Of a DNA stretch of 64,000 nucleotides, positions 35,615 to 43,228 are shown one piece after another (the first letter of the stretch is position 1; the number at the start of each line of letters is the position of its first letter). The notes under the pieces were generated by a model. That model had not been told where the DNA came from, did not search any database, and was given only the letters and a program-made list of their open reading frames with translations. This DNA comes from Limimaricola hongkongensis DSM 17492 (lineage in GTDB: Bacteria; Pseudomonadota; Alphaproteobacteria; Rhodobacterales; Rhodobacteraceae), in contig NZ_KK088648.1 of the NCBI RefSeq assembly GCF_000600975.2, positions 62,001 to 126,000 on the forward strand, read 5' to 3'. Made by a program: the position numbers and the translations under genes.

Positions 35615-37462
35615 ATGTTGCGCATCACAGACATCTCATATTCCGTCGAGGGCCGACCGCTTCTCGAACACACCTCCGCCGTGATCCCGGCCGGCCACAA
35701 GGTCGGCGTGGTCGGTCGAAACGGCACCGGCAAGACCACGCTGTTCAAGCTGATCCGCGGCGAGCTGACGCTCGACACCGGCGAGATCGAGCTGCCGCGC
35801 GGCGCCCGCATCGGCGGCGTGGCGCAGGAGGTGCCGGGCAACGAGGTCTCTCTCATCGACACCGTGCTCGCCGCCGACACGGAGCGCGCGAGCCTGATGG
35901 CCGAGGAATCGACCGACCCCGCCCGCATCGCCGAGATCCAGACCCGCCTGACCGACATCGACGCCTGGTCCGCCGAGGCGCGCGCCGCGACGATCCTCAA
36001 GGGGCTCGGTTTCACCCATGAAGAGCAGCTCATGCCCTGCTCCGCCTTTTCGGGTGGCTGGCGGATGCGCGTGGCGCTCGCCGCGGTGCTGTTCTCCGAG
36101 CCCGACCTCTTGCTGCTCGACGAGCCGACCAACTATCTCGACCTCGAAGGCGCGCTCTGGCTCGAAAACTACCTCGTGCGATACCCGCACACCGTGCTGA
36201 TCGTCTCCCACGACCGCGAGCTTCTGAACCGCTCGGTGGGCGGCATCCTGCATCTGGAGAACCGCCAGCTCACCTACTGGACCGGCGGCTACGACCAGTT
36301 CGCCAAGGCCCGCGCCGCGCAGCGCGCCGTGCAGGTGGCGGCGGCCAAGAAGCAGGACGCGCAGCGCGCCCACCTGCAAAGCTTCGTCGACCGTTTCAAG
36401 GCCAAGGCGTCCAAGGCCAAGCAGGCCCAGAGCCGGGTGAAGATGCTCGAAAAGATGGAGACGATCCGCGTGCCCGAGGACGCGGCGCGCACCGTCTTCA
36501 CCTTCCCCGAGCCCGAGGAGCTGTCGCCCCCCATCATCGCGACCGAGGGCGTCAGCGTCGGCTATGACGGCCGCGCGGTGCTCTCGAAACTTGACCTGCG
36601 CATCGATCAGGACGACCGCATCGCGCTTCTGGGCCGCAACGGCGAAGGCAAATCGACCCTGTCGAAGCTGCTTTCGGACCGGCTCGCGCCGATGGGCGGC
36701 AACATCATCCGCTCCAACAAGCTGCGCATCGGCTTTTTCGCCCAGCACCAGGTCGACGAGCTGCGCGTCGAGGAGACGCCGCTGCAGCACATCCAGCGCG
36801 CCCTGCCCGACATCGCCCCGCCCAAGCTGCGCGCCAAGCTCGCGGGCTTCGGCCTTGGCGCGGCGCAGGCCGACACCGAGGTGGGCCGTCTCTCGGGCGG
36901 GCAGAAGGCGCGGCTGTCGCTGCTGCTCGCGACGCTCGACGCGCCGCATCTGCTGATCCTCGACGAGCCGACCAACCACCTCGACATCGAGAGCCGCGAG
37001 GCGCTGGTCGAGGCGCTGACCGCCTATTCGGGCGCGGTGATCCTCGTCAGCCACGACATGCATCTTCTGTCGATGGTCGCCGACCGGCTCTGGCTGGTGA
37101 AGGACGGGCGCGTCACCGCTTACGACGAAGACCTTCCGACCTATCGCAAGATGCTGCTCTCGGGCGACAAGCCCGCCGAAAAGCCGAAAGCGGAAAAGCC
37201 CAAGCTCGAGAAACCCTCGCGCGAGGCGGTCCTCGCGCTCAAATCCGAGGCCCGCAAGGCCGAGGAGCGGGTCAACAAGATCAACGACATGCGCGACAAG
37301 CTCGCCAAGAAGCTCGCCGACCCGGCGCTCTACGAGGATGGCCGCAAGGGCGAGCTGGAGACGTGGAACAAGAAATACGCCGAAGTCATGGAGGCGCTCG
37401 GCCGGGCCGAGGCGCTGTGGATGGCGGCGCTCGAAAAGCTGGAGGCCGCGCAGGCGGCCTGA
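35615..37462 (+). CDS. ABC-F family ATP-binding protein
   Basis: Soluble protein of 615 residues with two ABC ATPase domains and no membrane part; ABC-F proteins act on the ribosome. Domain 1 has VGRNGTGKTTLFKL, AFSGGWRMRVALA and LLLLDEPTNYLDLEG; the linker has the repeated KAKASKAKQAQSRVKMLEKM; domain 2 has LGRNGEGKSTLSKL, RLSGGQKARLSLL and LLILDEPTNHLDIES. A lysine/glutamate-rich C-terminal coiled coil follows (550-615). It resembles the YheS/EttA-like group. The start is ATG 35615; an upstream in-frame extension would translate the inverted repeat and is rejected. Confidence 0.92.
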   Translation: MLRITDISYSVEGRPLLEHTSAVIPAGHKVGVVGRNGTGKTTLFKLIRGELTLDTGEIELPRGARIGGVAQEVPGNEVSLIDTVLAADTERASLMAEESTDPARIAEIQTRLTDIDAWSAEARAATILKGLGFTHEEQLMPCSAFSGGWRMRVALAAVLFSEPDLLLLDEPTNYLDLEGALWLENYLVRYPHTVLIVSHDRELLNRSVGGILHLENRQLTYWTGGYDQFAKARAAQRAVQVAAAKKQDAQRAHLQSFVDRFKAKASKAKQAQSRVKMLEKMETIRVPEDAARTVFTFPEPEELSPPIIATEGVSVGYDGRAVLSKLDLRIDQDDRIALLGRNGEGKSTLSKLLSDRLAPMGGNIIRSNKLRIGFFAQHQVDELRVEETPLQHIQRALPDIAPPKLRAKLAGFGLGAAQADTEVGRLSGGQKARLSLLLATLDAPHLLILDEPTNHLDIESREALVEALTAYSGAVILVSHDMHLLSMVADRLWLVKDGRVTAYDEDLPTYRKMLLSGDKPAEKPKAEKPKLEKPSREAVLALKSEARKAEERVNKINDMRDKLAKKLADPALYEDGRKGELETWNKKYAEVMEALGRAEALWMAALEKLEAAQAA

Positions 37463-37470
37463 CCGAGTTC

Positions 37471-37530
37471 GGGGGCGCGAGCCCCCGGGCCTGCGGCCCT
37501 CCCCCGGCGTATTTTGAGAACAAAGTCACG
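37471..37530. repeat. GC-rich hairpins joined to GCGTATTTTGAGAAC motif
   Basis: After the ABC-F stop come two adjacent hairpins, GGGGGC-GCGA-GCCCCC (37471-37486) and GGGCC-TGC-GGCCC (37487-37499), then a C run and GCGTATTTTGAGAAC (37508-37522), a variant of the dispersed repeat. It may serve as the terminator of the ABC-F gene and looks like a REP-type composite. Confidence 0.6.
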
Positions 37531-37638
37531 AGCGGCGCCGCGTCACCCTCGGCGCGGCCTTGCTCCACCGGCCGTCACCCGGCACGCTGCGACAGGAATG
37601 CGGGTCCGGCCCGCCGACAGGCCCAAGGACCGCCTCCC

Positions 37639-38283
37639 GTGATCGAAATCGCTACCCTCGTCACCGCCTTCACCACGCTGTTCGTGATCGTCGATCCGAT
37701 CGGTCTCGCGCCGCTTTACGTCGCGATGACGGCGGGGATGACGCCGGCGCAGCGGCGCGGCGTGGCGTTCCGGGCGCTGTCGACCTCGGCGGTGCTGATG
37801 CTGCTGTTCCTGATCCTCGGCGACGCGGTGCTGCGCTTTGTCGGCATCTCCGTCCCGGCCTTCCGCATCGCGGGGGGCGTGCTGCTGTTTCTCACGGCGC
37901 TCGACATGCTGTTCGAGCGGCGTCAGGCGCGCCGCCGCGACAACGCCGAAGAGGGCAGCGAGCCCGATCACGACCCGTCGATCTTTCCGCTGGCGCTGCC
38001 GCTGATCGTCGGGCCCGGCGCGATCACCACGCTGATCCTGCTCACCGCCGAGGCCACTGGCCCGCTCGGCTATGCCGCGATCTACGGCGTGGCGCTGGCG
38101 GTGCTGGCGACCGTCTGGATCGCCTTTGCGCTGGCCGATCCGCTGGCGCGGGTGCTGGGGGCGGTCGGGCTCAACGTGGTGACGCGGGTGCTGGGCATGC
38201 TGCTGGCGGCGCTGGCGGTGCAGTTCATCATCGACGGCCTGCACGGGTCGGGCTTCGGCCTGCCTTTTCCCGGCGCCGATTGA
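37639..38283 (+). CDS. MarC-family integral membrane protein
   Basis: Six-helix membrane protein of 214 residues of the MarC (UPF0056) family; function unresolved. It has TAFTTLFVIVDPIGLAPLYV with the family NPIG-like DPIG turn, FRIAGGVLLFLTALDMLF, a second repeat FPLALPLIVGPGAITTLILL, and NVVTRVLGMLLAALAVQFII. The charged loop RRQARRRDNAEEGSEPDHD separates the two three-helix halves. The start is GTG 37639; the upstream frame is arginine-rich and noncoding. The aspartic protease gene follows on the same strand. Confidence 0.88.
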   Translation: MIEIATLVTAFTTLFVIVDPIGLAPLYVAMTAGMTPAQRRGVAFRALSTSAVLMLLFLILGDAVLRFVGISVPAFRIAGGVLLFLTALDMLFERRQARRRDNAEEGSEPDHDPSIFPLALPLIVGPGAITTLILLTAEATGPLGYAAIYGVALAVLATVWIAFALADPLARVLGAVGLNVVTRVLGMLLAALAVQFIIDGLHGSGFGLPFPGAD

Positions 38284-38299
38284 CCCCATATTGATGGGC

Positions 38300-38878
38300 A
38301 TGAGCCCCGACAACCTTGCCAGCCTCGCCTATCTCGGACTTCTCGGCGCCGCCATCGCCGGGTGGTTTCTCGTGCAGAACCGCGACCGCCTCGGGCAGGT
38401 CGCGCAGCAGGCCGCGGTCTGGACGCTGATCTTCATCGGCGCCATCGCCGCCGCGGGGCTGTGGTCCGATATCCGCGACGAGGCGGTGCCGCGCCAGACC
38501 ATGATCGGCGCCGAAGGCATCGAGGTGCCGCAGGCCCGCGACGGGCATTACTATCTCACGCTCGCGATCAACGGCGTCCCGGTCGATTTCGTGGTCGACA
38601 CCGGCGCCACCGACATGGTGCTGGGCCGCGAGGATGCGCGCCGCGCCGGGATCGACCCGGAAACGCTCGACTATTTCGGCTCGGCCACCACCGCCAACGG
38701 CACCGTGCGCACCGCGCGGGTGACGCTCGACAGCGTGGCGCTTGGCGGGATCGAGGACGAAAACATCACCGCCGTCGTCACCGATGGCGACCTCGCGGGC
38801 TCACTGCTTGGCATGGGCTACCTGCGCCTGTTCGGCCGGCTCGAAATCGAAAACGGCACGCTGGTCCTGACGCGCTGA
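38300..38878 (+). CDS. Retropepsin-like aspartic protease (TIGR02281 type)
   Basis: Membrane-anchored clan-AA aspartic protease of 192 residues. Two hydrophobic segments lie at the N-terminus (LAYLGLLGAAIAGWFLV, VWTLIFIGAIAAAGLW), followed by a single retropepsin-like domain with the catalytic VVDTGATDMVLG (D100) and SLLGMGYLRLFGRLEIENG. It must dimerise to form the active site. The start could be ATG 38300 or 38294; no strong ribosome binding site decides. Substrate is unknown. Confidence 0.85.
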   Translation: MSPDNLASLAYLGLLGAAIAGWFLVQNRDRLGQVAQQAAVWTLIFIGAIAAAGLWSDIRDEAVPRQTMIGAEGIEVPQARDGHYYLTLAINGVPVDFVVDTGATDMVLGREDARRAGIDPETLDYFGSATTANGTVRTARVTLDSVALGGIEDENITAVVTDGDLAGSLLGMGYLRLFGRLEIENGTLVLTR

Positions 38879-38887
38879 GCCGGGCCA

Positions 38888-38910
38888 CTTCGTTCCGAAA
38901 ATACGCAAAC
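38888..38910 (-). repeat. Weak copy of dispersed GCGTATTT repeat
   Basis: Minus strand reads TTTGCGTATTTTCGGAACGA, sharing the GCGTATTT core and GGAA of the family. It lies between convergent protease and holC genes. Confidence 0.5.
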
Positions 38911-38929
38911 CCGACGCAGGCCGCGCGCG

Positions 38930-39391
38930 CTAGCCTTCGGCCTTCTTGGTCCAGCGTCCGTTTTCCTGCGCCCAGTACTGCGCCGAACACCCCGCCTTGG
39001 TAAGCCGCTTCCACTGCTCCCGCGCCGCCTGCACCGCCTCCTGATCGAATCCGTCGAACAGGATGCAGACCCGCTCGGCGCCGCGCACCTCGTCGGGCGC
39101 GGCCTGCGCCCCGTCGAGACAGATCACGCAAGGCAGGCCCGGCGCGGCCTCGCCTTCGACGGTGAGCAGGATCGGCTGCGCCGCGTCCTGCGCCCCCCCC
39201 GCGCGGCCATGCGGCAGAAAGCTTTCGGGCGACCCCATGCGCCACAGATCGGTGTCGAGCCGGTCCATGGCGCGGGCGGCGCGGCCCCGGATCTCCACCC
39301 GCCAGCCCTGCTTGCCCGCGAGCTTGAGCAGCTGCGGCAACAGCTCCTCGGCGGGGCCGTCGGTCAGGTGGTAGAAAAAGGCCGCGCCCAT
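38930..39391 (-). CDS. holC: DNA polymerase III subunit chi
   Basis: Clamp-loader accessory subunit that links SSB to the polymerase III holoenzyme. The 153 residues show the usual N-terminus AAFFYHLTDGPAEELLPQLL, GWRVEIRGRAARAMDRLDTDLW, SFLPHG and a late AQYWAQENGRWTKK. It lies 4 nt after pepA on the same strand; pepA-holC is a common pair in proteobacteria. Confidence 0.93.
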   Translation of the reverse strand: MGAAFFYHLTDGPAEELLPQLLKLAGKQGWRVEIRGRAARAMDRLDTDLWRMGSPESFLPHGRAGGAQDAAQPILLTVEGEAAPGLPCVICLDGAQAAPDEVRGAERVCILFDGFDQEAVQAAREQWKRLTKAGCSAQYWAQENGRWTKKAEG

Positions 39392-39395
39392 GACA

Positions 39396-40871
39396 TCAGC
39401 CCTCGTAGCGGTCGGCCACGAGCCGGTTGAGCGCCATCACCCCCCAGCCGGTCGCACCCTTGGGTCCGAGCGCCCAGTCGGATTTCAGCGACGCGGTGCC
39501 CGCGATGTCGAGATGGATCCAGGGCGTGCCGTCCTGCACGAAGCGCTTGAGAAACTGCGCCGCGGTGATCGAGCCGCCCTCGCGCCCGGTGCCGACGTTG
39601 CGCATGTCGGCCACGCGGCTCTTGAGCACCTTGTCATAGGCCTCGCCCATCGGCAGGCGCCACGCGCCTTCGCCCTCGGTCTGCGCCGCCGCCAGAAGCG
39701 CCTCGGCAAAGCCGTCCTCGTTGGAAAAGACGCCGGTGTTCTCGTGGCCCAGCGCCACGATGATCGCGCCGGTCAACGTCGCGAGATCGATCATGCCCGA
39801 GGGCTTGAACCGCTCCTGCGCGTACCACATCACGTCGGCCAGAACGAGCCGCCCCTCGGCGTCGGTGTTGATCACCTCGATCGTGTCGCCCTTCATGGAG
39901 CGCACCACGTCGCCCGGACGCGTCGCGTTGCCCGAGGGCATGTTCTCCACGAGACCGACGAGCCCGACCACGTTGGCCTTGGCCCGGCGCAGTGCCAGCG
40001 CGCGCATGGTGCCCGCGACGGTGCCCGCGCCGCCCATGTCCATGGTCATGTCCTCCATGCCCGCGGCGGGCTTGAGAGAGATGCCGCCGGTGTCGAACAC
40101 CACGCCCTTGCCCACGAGCGCCAGGGGCGGCTCGTCGCCGCCGCCCTCCCAGCGCATCACGACGACCTTCGACGGGCTGTCCGAGCCCTGGCCCACGGCC
40201 AGCAGCGCGCCCATGCCGAGACGGGCAAGCTCGTCCTCCTCGAGGATCTCGACCTCGAGCCCCAGCTCCTGCATCGCCGCGAGACGGGCGGCGAAATCGT
40301 CGGTGGTCAGCACGTTGGCGGGCTCGTTCACCAGATCGCGGGTGAAGGCCACGCCTTCGGCGATCGCGGCCATCGGCCCGGCGGCACGGGCCAGCGCCTC
40401 CGATTCGTCGGACATGATCCGCACCTGCCCATCGGGCGCCTCGGTCGCGTCGGGCTTTTGATGCGCGTCGAAGCGGTAGGCCCGCAACGCAACGCCCAGC
40501 GCCACCTCGTCGGCATGGCGCAGCTCCGAGGCGAGGATCGTCAGCTCGCCGCGCCCGGCGGCGGCGGCGATGGCGCCGCCCATGCGCCGCATTGCCAGGC
40601 GGTCGGCCTCGGCATCGTGCCGGACCACGAGCACGGCCTCGGCGGCCAGCCCGGCGGGCACGGCGATCTCGATCACCTCGCCGGTCTTGGCCCGGCCCCA
40701 GCGCGCGCCCGATGCCAGCCGCGACAGCGCCCCGCCGGTGCGCTCGTCGAGACCGCGGGCCACCGCGCTTTCGGGGCCGTCCGGCCCGACGAAGACCGCG
40801 ATGCGGCCCGGCGTGGCGAACAGCGTGTCGGCGTCGTGGGGAAGGAAATCGATGCGGGGGGTGCGGGACAT
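39396..40871 (-). CDS. pepA: Leucyl aminopeptidase
   Basis: Dimetal cytosolic M17 aminopeptidase of 491 residues releasing N-terminal residues from peptides. The active site reads LVGKGVVFDTGGISLKP (K255, D260), MTMDMGGAGTV and NTDAEGRL (335-342), the family signature. The start is ATG 40871, preceded by AGGAG; the open frame continues far upstream into the opposite-strand lptF gene, which is an artefact of high GC. holC follows. The promoter side is shared with the divergent lptF operon. Confidence 0.96.
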   Translation of the reverse strand: MSRTPRIDFLPHDADTLFATPGRIAVFVGPDGPESAVARGLDERTGGALSRLASGARWGRAKTGEVIEIAVPAGLAAEAVLVVRHDAEADRLAMRRMGGAIAAAAGRGELTILASELRHADEVALGVALRAYRFDAHQKPDATEAPDGQVRIMSDESEALARAAGPMAAIAEGVAFTRDLVNEPANVLTTDDFAARLAAMQELGLEVEILEEDELARLGMGALLAVGQGSDSPSKVVVMRWEGGGDEPPLALVGKGVVFDTGGISLKPAAGMEDMTMDMGGAGTVAGTMRALALRRAKANVVGLVGLVENMPSGNATRPGDVVRSMKGDTIEVINTDAEGRLVLADVMWYAQERFKPSGMIDLATLTGAIIVALGHENTGVFSNEDGFAEALLAAAQTEGEGAWRLPMGEAYDKVLKSRVADMRNVGTGREGGSITAAQFLKRFVQDGTPWIHLDIAGTASLKSDWALGPKGATGWGVMALNRLVADRYEG

Positions 40872-41021
40872 GCCGGCTCCTTGGGGATCGTGGGGTTTGG
40901 CGGCGGAGCCTAGCGACGAGCCGCGGCAATGACCAGATCGCGGTTCAACCCGCCCGCCGCCTCGGCTAGGATGCGCACAGGCAGGCGGCCACCTCGGCGG
41001 CCAGAGACGGACGAGGGACCG

Positions 41022-42143
41022 GTGGCGCGATTCGACAGGTACATGCTGTCGCAGCTGATGATGCTGTTCGGCTTTTTCGCGCTGGTGCTGGTGCTGGTCT
41101 ACTGGGTCAACAGCGCGGTGCAGCTGTTCGACCAGCTCGTGGCCGACGGGCAGAACCTGTCGGTGTTTCTCGAACTCACCATGCTGACCCTGCCCTCGTT
41201 GATCCGGCTGGTGGTGCCGATCTCGGGCTTTGCCGCTGCACTCTACGTCACCAACCGCCTCACCTCGGACAGCGAGCTGACGGTGGTGCAGGCCATGGGC
41301 TATTCGCCGTTCCGGCTGGCGCGGCCCGTGCTGCTGTTCGGGCTTCTGTCGGGGCTCTTGACCGGCGCGCTCACGGTGGTGATCAACCCGCTCGCCAATG
41401 CCCGTCTCGCCGAGCGGCAATCCGAGATCGCCCGATCCGCCACCGCGCGGCTGTTGCAGGAGGGCGAATTCCTGTCGCCGATCTCGGGCATCACCCTTTA
41501 TATCCGCGAGATCACCCCCGAAGGCGAGCTGCGCGATCTCATGATCTCCGACAGCCGCGATCCGCAGGAGACCGTCACCTACACCGCCGCCAGCGCCTAT
41601 CTGGTCGAAACCGCGACCGCGCCGCAGCTGGTGATGATCGACGGCCTGGTGCAGGTGCTGCGGCCCGACGCGGCGCGGCTGTCGACCACCCGTTTCGAGG
41701 ATTTCGCCTATGATCTCGAACCGCTGACCCGCGCCTCCGACAGCGGCCGGCTGCGGGTGCGCGAGGTGCCCACATGGGATCTCTTGCGCCCGACGCCCGA
41801 GCTGCTCACCGCGACCGAGCGCAGCCCCGAGCAGCTCGCCGCCGAGGCGCATGAACGGATCGCGGGCGCCGTGCTGGCGGCGGCGGCGCCGCTGATCGGC
41901 TTTGCGACGCTGCTGATCGGCGGGTTCTCGCGGTTCGGCGTCTGGCGCCAGATCCTTGCCGCGATCGGGCTGATCATCATCGTGCAATCGCTGGAATCGG
42001 TGGCCGCGACGATCCTGCGCGGCGCGCCGGGGCAATGGCCGGTGACCTACCTGCCCGGCGTCACCGGCTTTGCCATCGCCACGATCGAGCTGGCGCTCGC
42101 GGGACGCCCGCGCAGGCGGCTGCGCCGGAGGTATCCCGCATGA
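41022..42143 (+). CDS. lptF: LPS export ABC transporter permease LptF
   Basis: Inner-membrane subunit of LptB2FG, which extracts lipopolysaccharide from the membrane and passes it to the periplasmic bridge. The 373 residues begin RFDRYMLSQLMMLFGFFALV, with helices near 60-80 and 100-120, a periplasmic beta-jellyroll region (SGITLYIREITPEGELRDLM) and three C-terminal helices (GAVLAAAAPLIGFATLLIGG). The start is GTG 41022; the upstream in-frame ATG at 40929 adds a basic tail and overlaps the region before pepA. lptG overlaps its stop. Confidence 0.94.
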   Translation: MARFDRYMLSQLMMLFGFFALVLVLVYWVNSAVQLFDQLVADGQNLSVFLELTMLTLPSLIRLVVPISGFAAALYVTNRLTSDSELTVVQAMGYSPFRLARPVLLFGLLSGLLTGALTVVINPLANARLAERQSEIARSATARLLQEGEFLSPISGITLYIREITPEGELRDLMISDSRDPQETVTYTAASAYLVETATAPQLVMIDGLVQVLRPDAARLSTTRFEDFAYDLEPLTRASDSGRLRVREVPTWDLLRPTPELLTATERSPEQLAAEAHERIAGAVLAAAAPLIGFATLLIGGFSRFGVWRQILAAIGLIIIVQSLESVAATILRGAPGQWPVTYLPGVTGFAIATIELALAGRPRRRLRRRYPA

Positions 42144-43228
42144 TCCTGCACCGCTATTTCGCCCGCCGCTTCGTGATGGCGTTTCTCGGCACGCTGGGCG
42201 TGTTCTTCGTGATGCTCGGGCTGATCGACTTCGTCGAAAAGGCCCGCCGCTACGGCGATGCCGCCGGGCTTGGCGAGCTGCTGGCGCTGACGCTGCTCAG
42301 CGTGCCCGCCGATCTCTACGAGATCCTGCCGCTGATCGTGATCATCTCGGGCATCGCGCTGTTTCTCGGTCTCGCCCGCTCCTCCGAGCTGGTGGTGACC
42401 CGCGCCGCCGGGCGTTCCGCGCTGTCGGCGCTGCTCGCGCCGGTCGTCATGACGCTGCTTCTGGGGCTCGCGGCGGTGGCGCTGATCAACCCGCTGGTCG
42501 CCGCCACCAGCCGCGCCTACGAGGCCCGCACCGACAGCCTGCGCGGCGAGGAACGCGTGGTCAGCCTGTCGGAGGACGGGCTGTGGCTGCGTCAGGGCGA
42601 TGGCGAGGCGCAGACCGTGATCCGCGCGCGCGCCAGCAATCTCGACGGCACGGTGCTGCACGACGCCACCTTCCTGAGCTATGACAATGGCGGGCTGCCG
42701 CGCCAGCGCGTCGAGGCCAGCCTCGCCGAGCTTCAGGACGGCCACTGGCTGCTGCGCGGGGTCAAGCGCTGGCCGCTTCTGGCCGACAACCCCGAAACCG
42801 CCGCCGAGCGGATGCCGCAGATGACGCTGTCCTCCTCGCTCACCGCCAACCAGATCCGCGACAGTTTCGGCGATCCGGCGACGATCTCGGTGTGGAAGCT
42901 GCCGGGCTTCATCGAACGGCTGAAGGCGGCGGGCTTTGCCGCGCGCCGTCATCAGGTGTTCCTGCAGACCGAGCTGGCGCAGCCCGCCTTCCTGACCGCG
43001 ATGCTGCTGATCGGCGCGGGCTTCACCATGCGCCACCAGCGCGGCGGCCGGGTCGGCGTCATGGTGCTGGGCGCGATCCTGCTGAGCTTCGGGGTGTATT
43101 TCCTGCGCAACTTCGCGCAGATCCTCGGGGAAAACGGCCAGATCCCGCCCTTCATGGCGGCCTGGGCGCCCCCTCTCGCGGCGATCCTGTCGTCGCTCGG
43201 CCTGCTTCTACACCTGGAGGATGGATGA
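42140..43228 (+). CDS. lptG: LPS export ABC transporter permease LptG
   Basis: Partner of LptF in the LPS exporter. It starts MILHRYFARRFVMAFLGTLG, with a second helix pair near LLSVPADLYEILPLIVIISG, a periplasmic domain (LDGTVLHDATFLSYDNGGLP) and C-terminal helices AFLTAMLLIGAGFTMRHQRG and GVMVLGAILLSFGVYFLRNF. Length 362 is typical. It overlaps lptF by ATGA and its stop overlaps the lptD start, so the three exporter genes are coupled. Confidence 0.94.
   Translation: MILHRYFARRFVMAFLGTLGVFFVMLGLIDFVEKARRYGDAAGLGELLALTLLSVPADLYEILPLIVIISGIALFLGLARSSELVVTRAAGRSALSALLAPVVMTLLLGLAAVALINPLVAATSRAYEARTDSLRGEERVVSLSEDGLWLRQGDGEAQTVIRARASNLDGTVLHDATFLSYDNGGLPRQRVEASLAELQDGHWLLRGVKRWPLLADNPETAAERMPQMTLSSSLTANQIRDSFGDPATISVWKLPGFIERLKAAGFAARRHQVFLQTELAQPAFLTAMLLIGAGFTMRHQRGGRVGVMVLGAILLSFGVYFLRNFAQILGENGQIPPFMAAWAPPLAAILSSLGLLLHLEDG

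Noticed and set aside
39396-42035. Very long minus-strand frame covering pepA and the opposite strand of lptF
   Set aside because: High GC content removes stop codons; pepA starts at 40871 with a ribosome binding site and lptF on the plus strand has clear homology features.
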